The position numbers were made by a program, and so were the translations under genes. From NCBI GenBank assembly GCA_963662175.1, contig OY759223.1, positions 7,907,549 through 7,971,548 on the forward strand: a DNA stretch of 64,000 bases, read 5' to 3'. The notes under the pieces are model-generated. The model made no database searches, was not told the origin of the DNA, and saw nothing but the letters and a program-made list of their open reading frames with translations. Every line of letters begins with the position of its first letter. Position 1 is the first letter of the stretch. Origin of the DNA: Aradus depressus. Taxonomy: Eukaryota; Arthropoda; Insecta; Hemiptera; Aradidae. Of the stretch, positions 31,930 to 42,784 are shown in pieces.

Positions 31930-32066
31930 TGCAATACATTTTATATATTTATGTATCTGGAGTAACGCCCAGTATACCAGAAATATAAAGTGTAATTGAG
32001 GGATTCGAACCATGGACTCTGATTGATAACCAGCGTCGTTGGCCACTTCTCTGATCAGATAGCGGT
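31930..32066 (-). mobile_element. SINE-C candidate, tRNA-derived
   Basis: On the minus strand: GTGGCCAACGACGCTGGTT as A-box side, then a perfect B box in CCATGGTTCGAATCCCTC, then a body with TTTCTGGTATACTGGGCG. The spacing between boxes is tRNA-like. Single copy here, so the SINE status is not secure; a decayed tRNA gene is the alternative. Confidence 0.5.
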
Positions 32067-32211
32067 CCACATTATTTCAGGTCTGTCTTGGTAGAGGTCA
32101 GTACGGTCGGTCCAAATGTCACACTTCGGAAATAGTAACACCTTCCTCAGCCAAAAATATACAGAGAAAATTATATCTGATTTCTCTATCATAAATGTAT
32201 AGGAAAATTAG

Positions 32212-32443
32212 AGGGCGCTGGTAGCTCAGTGGTATGCGTGCATTGCTTACTGAGCTCAAGATTGCGGATTCGAAACCCGGCTGAGGTTCTTAGTTTGTTT
32301 TATCTGGGAGGTAAAATAAACTTAAGCCGACCTACGGATGGGATGTCAAATGATGGTCCCGAACCTGAACGGTGTCAGGTACTATGTGTTAGTGAACACT
32401 ATATGTGAATCCAGACGCATACCACTGAGCTACCGGCGCCCTC
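32212..32443 (+). mobile_element. SINE-A copy fused to an inverted head
   Basis: Head and first half in plus orientation (to GTGTCAGGTACT), then 30 bp of other sequence, then CGCATACCACTGAGCTACCG, the head in minus orientation, at 32413-32443. Confidence 0.8.
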
Positions 32444-32458
32444 AGTTATGTAATATAT

Positions 32459-32808
32459 AGGTTAGGTTAGGTTAGGTTTTATGACTCATGCCCGGGCTTT
32501 AACTACGAGGTCATATCGCCTACTACCAGAGCGCTCTTTCGTCACTCTGGTGGACATGAGCCCGACTCTACTGTGGGAGTCCTAAATTTTGCCTACCCTA
32601 AATTTTTATTCACCCAGGGCAGGGATCTTTAACGAGTAACTGACATCGTACAGGCTCGGGACCATCGCTTAACGTCCCATCCGAAGGACGGCGTGCTTAA
32701 GTTTATTTTAACTCCCAGATAAAATAAACTAAGGGCCTCGGTCGGGTTTCGAACCCATGTTCTTGAGCTCAGAAGGCAAGCACGCATACCACTGAGCTAC
32801 CGGCGCCT
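32459..32808 (-). mobile_element. SINE-A copy, full length, three TTAGG-like units
   Basis: Begins GGTTAGGTTAGGTTAGG, the longest tail in the window, and ends with the intact head (CTGAGCTACCGGCGCC). A and B boxes intact. Confidence 0.95.
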
Positions 32809-32829
32809 CTATGTAATATATATATAAAA

Positions 32830-33000
32830 TTAAAAAATAAATAAAAAGTATGTTTTAAAAAAAAATATTGTCTATTTCACAAATAATATATAATATGGGA
32901 GTACTTTCGGTATTGCTACCATCTTCAGCCACGACTTAACAAATACTGTACAGTATTTTTTAAAAAACATACGTTTTATTTATTTTTATCAAGTGTTTCA
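32830..33000 (-). mobile_element. PLE type 4 end fragment with ~35-bp inverted flanks
   Basis: AAAAGTATGTTTTAAAAAAA on the left and TTTTTTAAAAAACATACGTT on the right are inverted repeats surrounding the hammerhead-like motif at 32895-32932. No coding remains. Confidence 0.5.
32895..32932 (-). ncRNA. Hammerhead-like motif, PLE type 4
   Basis: Minus strand: stem I TGG/CCA (with a G-T pair outside), core CTGAAGA, extra T, stem II GGTA-GCAA-TACC with a GNRA loop, GAAA, palindromic stem III AGTACT, C, CCA. All stems pair. Confidence 0.6.
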
Positions 33001-33054
33001 AAATATCTCTGCAAAAATGTTAAATATCATATATAAAATTATTATGTAATATAA

Positions 33055-33580
33055 ATAAAATTCGATGCTCAGTTTTCAACAAAATTTCATGTTTTCCCGA
33101 CCCTTTATTCCAAAAATAAAAAAATCTGTCCGTGAACACGATAACTCTCGATATAATCGATGTATCGACACTGACATTTTATATGTGTATTCAGAACCAT
33201 ATAAGGACGACACCTATTAATTTTCAACCAAATCGGCTAAAAGGGAAAGGGAAGATTAGGGGGGGGGGGGGGGGGGGGGGGGACAACACAAAATTTCTAA
33301 TAACTCCCGTTGTAATGAATATCTCGACACGAAATTTCATAGGTGAATTCAAAACCTCATAAGGACAGCACCTATCAATTTTTGGCAAAATCAGGGGAAT
33401 CAGAGGAGTGGACTGGACACAAAAACTCTAATAACTGCCCATGTAATGAATGTATCGATACAACATTTAGTATTAGGATTCAGAAGCCACAGTACAAGTC
33501 AAATATTGAGCTTCAGTCCAAGCGAAAACGTAATTGATTAATTTGCGCTGGAGATATACATAGCAGGTGATTCAACATTT
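33055..33580 (+). mobile_element. Family F copy
   Basis: AATTCGATGCTCAGTTTTCA, three inner blocks, a 22-nt G tract at about 33260, and the end ATATACATAGCAGGTGATTC. Confidence 0.7.
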
Positions 33581-33796
33581 TTTTTTTTAGAATTTAAATT
33601 TGTATTTAGACAATGCCAAACGTTCATCAATCAAGGTTAAATTGAGAGATGTTGAGATATCGATGTCTCGATGTTCTTCATTGTCAGTCATGTCTTGATC
33701 GACTCCCCCCAGCCATATTGTATTGAAATTCAAATCACCTCCAGAATTTCCCCGTGGAAGAGTCCGCATTAATATTACTTATACATATGTACTTTG

Positions 33797-34003
33797 AAAC
33801 AAGGTGAGTAGCCGTTCAAAAGGAAACAAGGTGAGTAGCCGTTCAAAAGGAAACAAGGTGAGTAGCCGTTCAAAAGGAAACAAGGTGAGTAGCCGTTCAA
33901 AAGGAAACAAGGTGAGTAGCCGTTCAAAAGGAAACAAGGTGAGTAGCCGTTCAAAAGGAAACAAGGTGAGTAGCCGTTCAAAAGGAAACAAGCCTGCTTT
34001 CCG
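33797..34003. repeat. 27-bp tandem repeat, ~7.5 near-identical units
   Basis: The unit AAACAAGGTGAGTAGCCGTT + CAAAAGG is repeated without visible change. As 27 is a multiple of three, four long open frames arise on both strands (for example VSSRSKGNK units), none with other coding signs. Each unit holds AAGGTGAGT, a consensus 5' splice site. Confidence 0.95.
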
Positions 34004-34158
34004 TCGTCGGTGATCACCGGCAGGAATTAACACTCACCACGGATGTAAGATGTTTATCGAGCTAATCCATTGTTTACACTTTACTTTATGCATTTAATTT
34101 TGTAAACATAAACATTTCTCATTATAAACAAACAGTTGTCAATAAACTTGTGAGCAGG

Positions 34159-34185
34159 GAGGGGGGGGGGGGGGGGGGGGGGGGG
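34159..34185. repeat. Poly-G tract (~26 nt)
   Basis: GGGAGGG followed by an uninterrupted run of G. Its length in the assembly should be treated with caution. Confidence 0.8.
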
Positions 34186-34658
34186 CAAGAATACTTAAAT
34201 TCTAATCCAATAAAGCTATTAGTTATTTCGGGCCTTAAAAAATACAACACATTAAAAAATAATCATCATTCATAAATTACCTAAAATAATAATAAAGGTT
34301 AAAGAATAACGAATAATTCATAGAAGAAAACCGTAACTTGCTTCATGAATAAATCACTAATCACTAAAAAGTTATTGAATAACTTTATTGAATAAAATTT
34401 TATTCAATAATGCCCAACATTGCTATCTATTACCATGTATTGGTTTAACGGAAATAAATTTATTATTATGTATCTCGCAAACTAGCGTGAAATGTGGTTT
34501 TAAATCCCATTATTTGAAACGATCGCTCGATTTACGGGAAACGGTTAGTCCTGTCGAAAAATATTTTCTTTGCAAAAATGTTCCTAATTAAATTTTCAAT
34601 CGCTTATGTCTTCCAGAAAAATTTTTCTAGAAGGAATTAGTCGAATGGACTCAGTATA

Positions 34659-34761
34659 GGTTAGGTTTTATGAATCATGCCCGGGCTTTAACTACGAGGT
34701 CATATCGCCAACTACCGGAGCGCTCTTTCGACACTCTGGTGGTCATGAGCCCGACTCTACT
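34659..34761 (-). mobile_element. SINE-A, 5'-truncated, perfect 13-bp target duplication
   Basis: Only the last ~100 bp of the SINE is present. TGGACTCAGTATA occurs at 34646-34658 and 34762-34774. The duplication shows that a short, head-less copy inserted as such. Confidence 0.93.
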
Positions 34762-35159
34762 TGGACTCAGTATATATTTTCAAGAAAGGCCTATCTAGAC
34801 AATGCGGAAAATACTTCACTATTTTGCTATAAAATAAAACATAAATTAATTATTTCCAAGAGCAATAAAGCGAGAATCAAGCCGCCTATCTCACAAAGGA
34901 AGAAAATAAAATTGTTAATGTTGACTCACCTTTTTCTCTGTTTCCGCGTTCATTAAATAAAATGTTATAAGAATTTTTAACCTTTACAAAGAAGGGAAGA
35001 ATGCAAACTAAATATAAGTTGTTATTTATTGAGAGAATCTAACCTGGAACAGAGTAGTTGGTATATCAAAAAGTTGGAGTGGGGGTCACATCGAAGTAGT
35101 GTATTGTGCACACATTAAGATTATTAATATATTATAAAATCAATTATTATTATTTATAT

Positions 35160-35885
35160 AAAAACAGCTGTTAGGAGTGAAGTAACTTAAATAGTGAATA
35201 AATATACAAAGATGACTACTAGTAGCATTTTGTTTTAAAACAATACATGAACAACCAATTAATGGAAAACAAAAGAGGATTAGCTGTTTTAAACTAGTGA
35301 GAAACAGTCGTAAGTTGGGTTGTGGAAGTGGACAATCTAGAGAGAGAAGTGTTTTTAGGGTTAAGATGTAGTGAACCAGTCTGGGTGAGAGGAGATGTAG
35401 GAGTGAAAATTATAACATTGGAAGTACGTAGAAGAGAAAAGGTAGGTACTTTTTATTTGTTGTATATATGCCCAAAATATAAAAGAATTATAAATATTGG
35501 CCACGAGAAAACAAAAAAAAAAAAAAGACTGTTATAGTTTTAAGTAAGTTTGTAAGATTATTCTTGTAATTTGATTTTTTTATTTGATATCGATATATAA
35601 TGTAGGTTTTCCCTATGAACCCCCAAAGATAATTTATACCTGTGGATTAGATTGAACATTTTTGCAAATTTAGCAAAACAAGATGGCATTTCTTTAGAAG
35701 AAATCCAACTGAAATAATTATTAATTGAAATATTTTTAAATACGTGCACTTTCTTCTAAATTGCACGTCTTTGAATTATCGATATTTTTTTAGGGCCCTT
35801 TTTGGAAATTACTGTAGAAATCAAAATTCAGTAGAAGATCAGCTACTATTTCTACAGGAAATGTGGAAATTATATTTAATTATTT
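35160..35885 (-). mobile_element. Family G copy 3 (inverted partner of copy 4)
   Basis: Begins with AACAGCTGTTAGGAG and ends TTTCTACAGGAAATGTGG in the minus order. The whole family length is present. Confidence 0.75.
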
Positions 35886-36174
35886 ATTTGTTTTTTTAAA
35901 AATATTATTTTAATTTTCTTTTTATTTTATTTAACATTACATTTTTTTAATTATCACAGTATACACAATTTGGTTTTCAATCGATCCATTTATAATTTGT
36001 ATAATTATTGTAATCATGCGAAAATCCTAGTTTCCAACGGACTTGAGAGTTTCAAGATCCCCTGCTGTTTGTGTGTGTATTTGTGATTGGAACTTCGAGC
36101 GCTCTCACTCAGAAACGATTGTAGTTAGAATAATAATCAATAATAATGTTAATAATAATGAAATAATAATTAAA

Positions 36175-36850
36175 ACAAAAAAGAATAAATAATAAACAAT
36201 AAATCACCACATTTCCTGTAAAAATTTTATAACTGGTCTTCTATTTAATTTTGATTTCTACAGTAATTTCCGAAAAGGGCCCTAAAAAAATATCAAAACT
36301 TCAAGACGTGCAATTTTGAAGAAAGCACACGTATATTTAAAAACATCTCAATTAACAAACTTTTCATTTGGATTTCTAAAGAGCCATTTTTAATTATTTT
36401 AAGTAATATTAAATCCAATCCAAAGGTTTTCAAATTATCTTACTGGGCCAACAGGGAAAATGAATATAATATAATTTATGAGAACAAATATTGGGTTTAT
36501 TTTCTTAAATCTACATTATTAAAATTAAAAAATAAACATTGAAACAAAAATCAAAAGAAAAATCTTAAAAACTAAATTCTTAAAACTATTTCAATCTTTT
36601 TTTGTTTTATATTTTGACCATTTTTTTAAAAATTAAGTTATATATTTCTGGGCATATATCCTGTACATATAAACAAACAACAGTACCTTCTTTGCGGATC
36701 AATTTCACCGTCAATTCACTTCTATTTAGTTCATTACAATTTAAGCCTAAACACCACTCTACATATCTTCACTCAGACCGTCGCCAATCCACCATCTACA
36801 CTCCACACACTAAAAACAGCTGATGGCCGTGTTCTGTTTTTTTTAATTTG
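36175..36850 (+). mobile_element. Family G copy 4
   Basis: CACATTTCCTGTAAAAATTT, GTAATTTCCGAAAAGGGCCC, TTATCTTACTGGGCC, and end AAAACAGCTGATGGCCGTG. With copy 3 it forms a large inverted repeat with a ~290-bp spacer. Confidence 0.75.
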
Positions 36851-37560
36851 CTTTTATAGAAAAATAAATATAATTAATTTTTTTATATTAATATTTCATT
36901 AATTTTAATGTGTATTTTTTTTTTTTTTTTTTATACGGCATATTCTGAAATTACATTAAATGCCTAGGCTTTTCATGAAATGATGTACACATGTACGTCC
37001 GGCACTTGATGTTCTAAATCTGACTCGTTAAACCAAGTAACACTTGTTGAGGTTATAGAGGTTATAAGCTATTCAGTGTTAGGTTCAAAGCTAAAATAGT
37101 TAAACAAATTGTGTTTCGCGATGGATAAAGTTGAAGAGCTATTTTTCAATATTTATAATACATAATATTATTACAACTCAAAACTAAACAAACGTCCATA
37201 TTCAATAGAACACTAAGAAAGGTAAGATTATCTATTTCGAATACTTATTTATATATAAAATTTCGTGTCAATACATTCGTTACATTGGCTTCAATTTAGC
37301 TTCCCCTCTCGTGAGCCCCTGTAACCCACAAAGTTGTATTTGTGAGTTTCGTTAATGACTACAGACCCTGAGTGTAGTCATAGTTGTCGTAAGAACTCAT
37401 ATTATCAAGTCTATCTTTATACTTATGAGAAAGTGAAAAACAAGCTAAGTCATGCAATGAGAGAAAGTAATTATAGATGACAAGGACAACATTTATTTTA
37501 ATGTTTCAGTGCATTGAGTGCAGCAACACCATTAGTTGCAAACACACATTCACTGTTTTT
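36851..37560. other. No recognised gene
   Basis: T-rich run, then sequence of ordinary composition. An ATG at 37121 opens only 14 codons (MDKVEELFFNIYNT). No element boundaries seen. A Family F end lies at about 37570-37675. Confidence 0.35.
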
Positions 37561-37692
37561 TTTTTGTTTTTTTTTTAATTTTTAGAGTCAGGGAAAATAT
37601 AAAATTCCAGTGAAAACTCAAGATCGAACTTCTGACCGATTATATAACGTACCCTATACCTCGTTCCCAGCTGTTATAAAATATATAATAAA

Positions 37693-38087
37693 CTAGCAGT
37701 AATACCCGGCGTTGCCCGGGGAACTTTGACTTTTCTCCCAATATCTCCTATAAGGCTATTCAGTTCCTCGACAGTACATTCATGATGTTATAATTTTCAA
37801 TTATTCATACGGAATAAGGCTTATAGTCCTTCAACTGTAGTAACGCTAGCTTCGGAGCTAAAACTAATTTATTCAAAAAGATTTCTCATTAATCGTTGCA
37901 ATGGTTTTCAAGTTACAAAGATTGCGTGGGTGGATGCTGGGATGGACCAGATATTGAGGTACTAATACGCCTATAACCTTCCACAGACGATGACGAACAA
38001 ATTAAAAGAAAAATTAATCAAATCCATCAAGCCGTTCGTGAGTTATAGCGGTACAACGCACAGACATTTTCAGCTTTATATGTATGA
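37693..38087 (-). mobile_element. Non-autonomous Helitron copy 3
   Basis: On the minus strand it runs from TCATACATATAAAGCTGAAA to the hairpin CCCGGGCAACGCCGGG and TATTACTGCTAG followed by T. Close to copy 1 but without its inner duplication. SINE-A copy at 38088 is directly adjacent. Confidence 0.85.
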
Positions 38088-38369
38088 TGAGGGCGCCGGT
38101 AGCTCAGTGGTATGCGTGCTTGCCTTCTGAGCTCAAGGTCGTGGGTTCGAAACCCGACCGAGGCCCTTAGTTTATTTTATCTGGGAGGTAAAATGAACTT
38201 AAGCACGCCGTCCTTCGGATGGGACGATAAGCGATGGTCCCGAGCCTGTACGATGTCAGGTACTCGTTAAAGACCCCTGCCCTAGATGAATAAAAATTTA
38301 AGGTAGGCAAAATTTAGGACTCCCACAGTAGAGTCGGGCTCATGTCCACCAGAGTGACGAAAGAGCGCT
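38088..38369 (+). mobile_element. SINE-A copy, 3' end missing
   Basis: Complete head and body to GACGAAAGAGCGCT, then lost. Head sits at the 5' end of a Helitron. Confidence 0.9.
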
Positions 38370-38379
38370 ATATTTCACA

Positions 38380-38760
38380 TTAAAAAAGCCGTCGGCGGAT
38401 CAATTAAGTTTTCGCTCTCCCTCAGTCGGATTGTGCTAAAACTCAATATTTGACTAAATAGTGGGTTCTGAATTCTCGGCAGTTATTAGGGTACTTAGTA
38501 AAGCTCCTCTTCTCTGGTGCTCACTTCCCTTCGACCGATTTCGCGGAAAATTAATAGGTGCCATCCTTTTTGGGTTTTGAATTTAAATAAAAAAATTCAT
38601 GACGATACATTCAATATGACGGTTATTTGAATTTTTGACGCCCCTGCCCTTCAGCTAATTCCGCTGAAAATTAATAGGTTTCGGAAAACATGATATTGCA
38701 TTGAATTTTTGACCGATTACATAACTTCCCCTATACTTCATCTAGCTAGGGAAGTAATAA
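38380..38760 (-). mobile_element. Family F copy
   Basis: GTCGGCGGATCAATTAAGTT, inner blocks, and the hairpin ATAACTTCCCCTATACTTCA, CTAGGGAAGTAATA. A poly-G tract follows near 38797-38817. Confidence 0.65.
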
Positions 38761-39146
38761 AATGAAATATGACATTTCGGGATCCCTAATTGAGGGGGGG
38801 GGGGGGGGGGGGGGGGACGTTCATCCTATTTTAACAACCCAAAGAGGCACCCTAATAATGTCAAGGTGAGAGGACAGAAGAACATCTGAAGAGAAAGTGG
38901 CCTAGAGACACTTCACTGTCCACAGTAACAGTGACAGACAAAAGGGCTACTTCTGTGTATCAGTTATCACGTTTTATATTCAAATAGCAGTTATAAATAA
39001 CAGCTAAAACTGTTGGAAATGCTTATGAAACAGTCGAACAACAAAATGGCGACTTTTCCTAGCCATCAGACTAAACAATATTCACAACAGTTCAAAAGTA
39101 TCTGTTATTTCACTAGAAGCGTTAAGAAACTGGAATTTCCATACTC

Positions 39147-39390
39147 CTGTGGTCCAGTGGTATGCGTAATTGCTTACTGAGCTCAAGATTGTGAGTTCAA
39201 AATCTGGCCGAGGTCCTTAGTTTATTTTATCAGGGAGGTAAAATAAACTTAAGCACGCCATCCTTCGGATGTAATGTGGAGACTGTACGATGCCAGATAC
39301 TCGTTAAAGATAGGGATCTTAGGGTAGGGACCCTAGGTGAAAACAAATTTAGGACTGTCACAGTAGAGTCGGGTTCATGTCCACCAGAGA
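39147..39390 (+). mobile_element. SINE-A copy, decayed
   Basis: TCCAGTGGTATGCGTAATTG for the head, hairpin TTTATTTTATCAGGGAGGT, CATCCTTCGGATG and GTCGGGTTCATGTCCACCAG. The B box is changed to AGTTCAAAATC. Confidence 0.8.
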
Positions 39391-39428
39391 TACATATGGG
39401 CAAATATTGGTATTTTTGATGAGTTGAG

Positions 39429-39459
<31 letters not shown>

Positions 39460-39544
39460 CCGTTCGGCAGATTCCGCTAAAAATTAAAAAAGTGGCGTGG
39501 TGGTCCTTAGAGTGTTCTGGATACATTCATTCTATAGAGAATGT

Positions 39545-40440
39545 GTTATATAGAGCGAGAATTCTTTTTAGGCTTAAGGTGTGGTGAAACATGTAGGAAT
39601 GAAAATAACAGTGAAATAGATGCGCAAAGGTACTTTTATTTACTTATATATATATATGCCCAAAATAAGATTGAATTGAAGAATGGCCACAATATTTAAA
39701 AAGAAAAGAGACTAAAAGTAGATGTAGAAATTAGTTTGTAAGATTTATTGTAAATAACTTGATTTTTTTATTTGATATTGATATTTTGATATTATTTATT
39801 ATATCGGTTGAAGTAATAAACCCAAATATTTGGTTAGGTTAGGTTTTATGACTCATGCCCGGGCTTTAACTACGAGGTCATATCGCCTACTACCAGAGCG
39901 CTCTTTCGTCACTCTGGTGGACATGAGCCCGACTCTACTGGGGGAGTCCTAAATTTTGCCTACCCTAAATTTTTATTCACCTAGGGTAGGGGTCTTTAAC
40001 GAATACCTGACATCGTACAGGCTCGGGACCATCGCTTAACGTCCCATCCGAAGGACGGCGTGCTTAAGTTTATTTTACCACCCAAATAAAATAAACTAAA
40101 AGGCCTCGGTCGGGTTTCGAACCCACATTCTTGAGCTCAGAAGACAAGCATGCATACCACTGAGCTACCGGCGCCCTCTGAATATTTGTTCTCTTATTCT
40201 ATGCTATTCATTTTCCCTGTGAACCCAGTAAGATAATTTATACCTTTGGATTAGATTTAACATTTAAAAAAGAAATAAGATGGCATCTCTTTGTAAAAGA
40301 AGAAATCCAAATGAAACATTTTTTTTTCCGAAATTACTGTAAAAATAAGAATTTAGTAGAAGACCAGCTATAATTGCTATAGGAAATGTGGTAATTTTAT
40401 TTAATTACTTATTTATTATTAATTTAATTATCATTTATAT
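39545..40440 (-). mobile_element. Family G copy 5, split by SINE-A
   Basis: Left piece 39545-39833 and right piece 40180-40440 join at AAATATTTG/TTCTCTTA, as in uninterrupted copies. Confidence 0.75.
39834..40179 (-). mobile_element. SINE-A copy, full length, inside Family G
   Basis: Tail GGTTAGGTTAGG to head GAGCTACCGGCGCCCTC. AATATTTG flanks both sides (8-bp duplication). Confidence 0.94.
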
Positions 40441-40814
40441 ATTTTTAATTATCACACGAACACTCAGCCAGTGGTGAAGTAATAAAGTGCACAAGTTGGG
40501 TACATCTGGGTGGAGCGGCAAAGTTTAAAGTGTTAAGTTGATGGGAGGCGAAGAGAAGCATGAGATGTGTGTGTGGGTTGGGACATTTGTATCTAGTTGT
40601 GGGACTGGGGAGGAAAGGTTCCTCCTGGTTCAGAAAACCGGTCAGTAAGGAGGTGTCTGGCTGGCTGGGTGTCGGGAGGTCGACGTACTATGCAGCTGGT
40701 CTGAGCTGCATCGGGGGGGTAGCCATAGCCCCCCCCCCCCCCTAACGGCAATATCGAGGAACATAATATGTTATATCGATATATTATATCAGATCCGCGG
40801 ATTACATTTCCAGT
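40441..40814. other. GC-rich stretch without supported gene
   Basis: GTGTGGGTTGGGACATTTG, GGCTGGCTGGGTGTCGGGAG and a C tract at 40730. Open frames are short and lack splice partners. Confidence 0.3.
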
Positions 40815-41012
40815 AGAAGTATAGGGGAGTTTGTAACCGGTCAAAAAATTCGATGTTGATTTTTCAACGAAATATAGAATTACCCCGGAGGGGGTAAAAC
40901 TCTAATAACTGCCGTTGTAATGGTCGATTAGTTTTGGAGGGAGAGGAAAAACTTAATTGATTATTATATACTGGGGAAGTACATTTCCGGCGATTCATCT
41001 ACGACTTTTATA
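40815..41012 (+). mobile_element. Family F copy, short
   Basis: AGTATAGGGGAGTTTGTAAC, AATTCGATGTTGATTTTTCA, then CTGGGGAAGTACATTTCCGG, CGATTCATCTACGACTTTT. Confidence 0.65.
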
Positions 41013-41014
41013 TT

Positions 41015-41303
41015 TTAGTTATTATGACTCATGCCCGGGCTTTAACTACGTCATATCGCCTACTACCAGAGCGGTCTATCGTCACTCTGGTGGACATGAC
41101 TCTACTATGAGTCCTAAATTTTGCCTACCCTTAAATTTTTTTTCACCTAGGGTAGGGGTCTTTTAACGAGTACCTGACATTGTACAGGCTCGGGACCATC
41201 GCTTAACTCATCCGAAGGTCGACCTGCATAAGTTTATTTTATCTCGGCCGGGTTTCGAACCCACGATCTTGAGCACGCATACCACTGAGCTACCGATCTA
41301 AGT
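41015..41303 (-). mobile_element. SINE-A copy, TAACTAAC-tail type, part of a duplicated block
   Basis: Tail TTAGTTATTATGACTCATGC. The hairpin region is deleted (TTTTATCTCGGCCGGGTTTC), and the head ends GAGCTACCGATCTAAG. The same deletions and ending occur at 48676-48945. Confidence 0.85.
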
Positions 41304-41646
41304 TATGTGGTAACATGTGCTGTAACATTTTCATTTCAAATTTCAAGTTCATTGTTACAAAAAAAATTATTATTAGATGGAATATCAGAAACTATGGAGC
41401 ATCAATGAATTGTTGTTGTATTTACAAACTGAAACTGAATAGAGTGATCTAAAAATATTCTACATCTTTAAACAGTGTCAGTTTAACTTATGACTTCCAT
41501 TTTACCGTAGTTGTGTTCTCTTCAAATGGAAATAAAGGATAATGGTAATAAATTATCTTTGAAAAATTTACAATAGAAGAAATGTATAAGACAATAACAT
41601 GGGAAAAAACCTTGGGAAACATCATTTTTGGAGACTCACAGATTTT
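41015..41646. repeat. Segmental duplication, copy 1 (partner 48676-49445)
   Basis: After the shared SINE both copies continue with GTAACATGTGCTSTAACATT, CATCAATGAATTGTTGTTGT and GGGAAACATCATTTTKGGAG. The partner has ~140 bp extra (about 49000-49145). Confidence 0.85.
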
Positions 41647-41651
41647 GGTAG

Positions 41652-41812
41652 AGGCTCGAGACCATTGCTTAACGTCCCATCCGAAGGACGGCGTGCTTAA
41701 GTTTATTTTAGCTCCCAGATAAAATAAACTAAGGGCCTCGGCCGGGTTTCGAACCCACGACCTTGAGCTCAGAAGGCAAGCACGCATACCACTGAGCTAC
41801 CGGCGCCCTCTA
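41652..41812 (-). mobile_element. SINE-A copy, 5' half only
   Basis: Head, B box (GGGTTTCGAACCC) and the full hairpin to GACCATTGCTTAACGTCCC. The 3' half is missing. Confidence 0.9.
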
Positions 41813-42012
41813 ATAATAATAATATATTGACTTTACTATCTATTGACTTTACTATGCATAATTCTCAGTATTTTCAAGGAACAATGTCTGATGTATGTGA
41901 CGTTTGTATGGCCGAATGGGAGCACGACAAGATCTATTAGCACAAAGAGAAACTGAAACTAGAAGAGTTAGATACGGAAGTTACAGTTCAAACTTCTGTA
42001 CTAACTGCATAC

Positions 42013-42508
42013 TAGGGATGGGTATCGATTAACCGATTAATGTCGATGTTTTGGTAAAACAATCGGTGGTTTTTTAATCGATGTCATCTAGGTTTGATTA
42101 ATCGGATAATCGATGATTATTTAACGATTATTAAATGTTTAATTAATAATACAACTCATCCGAAAAACAGGAGAAAAAGAAGAAAAATGAATTAATTATT
42201 ATTCATCCAAGTACAACTCGTCTAAAAAAGTGGGAGGAGACTATCGTATCGACTATCGATACAACACAGTGCCTCTGTGGTGAACTGGTGATAAGTAAAC
42301 AGTAACCTTCTAATAGTTCTACTTCTAATTCTAATTTCTAATCATTTGTGTTTTGTCATTTATGAGTTGTGATTGACTGATTGTAATAACTTTTGTTTGT
42401 GCGTTCGTTTAATCGATTAATCGATTATTTAACAAACGCGTATCGATTAACTAGTAAAAAAATTATCGATGCAATTAATCGATGTTTTGTTGGTAATACC
42501 CATCCCTA
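42013..42508. mobile_element. hAT-type foldback MITE 2
   Basis: Ends TAGGGATGGGTAT and ATACCCATCCCTA, with flanks CTGCATAC and CTGCACAC (7 of 8 match). The interior is rich in ATCGATTAAT-type palindromes. No transposase. Confidence 0.88.
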
Positions 42509-42516
42509 CTGCACAC

Positions 42517-42784
42517 ACAGTTTTCTTGGTTAGGAAATGGCATTGTACGTACAGTGTTGACATTGAGGCGGGACGATGATTGCAGGCCTTTTGTTTCATT
42601 ATTCATCGTCGACCTTTATACAGTATCATCAGCTCTTAAAATATATAGACGTACACATTGTGTAGATCACACAATTGTCTTTGTTCCAATCTGCGCGTTG
42701 GGCTGTACAAACATTTGTCCAGACAACAAAATGGGGCCTGTTGCCTGGCCAAATTGCTGAATTTCCTCAAGAAGGAGACAGTTT
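42517..42784. other. Non-repeat stretch, no gene supported
   Basis: Ordinary composition with an open minus frame (QFGQATGPILLSGQMFVQPN). No splice pair or family recognised. Confidence 0.3.

Noticed and set aside
33775..34033. Long repetitive ORFs on both strands (VSSRSKGNK, NGYSPCFLL, FERLLTLFP units)
   Set aside because: All come from a 27-bp tandem repeat whose length is a multiple of three; no start context, domain or splice support.
37121..37165. Short ORF MDKVEELFFNIYNT as a first coding exon
   Set aside because: Ends in a stop with no donor site inside; too short to support.
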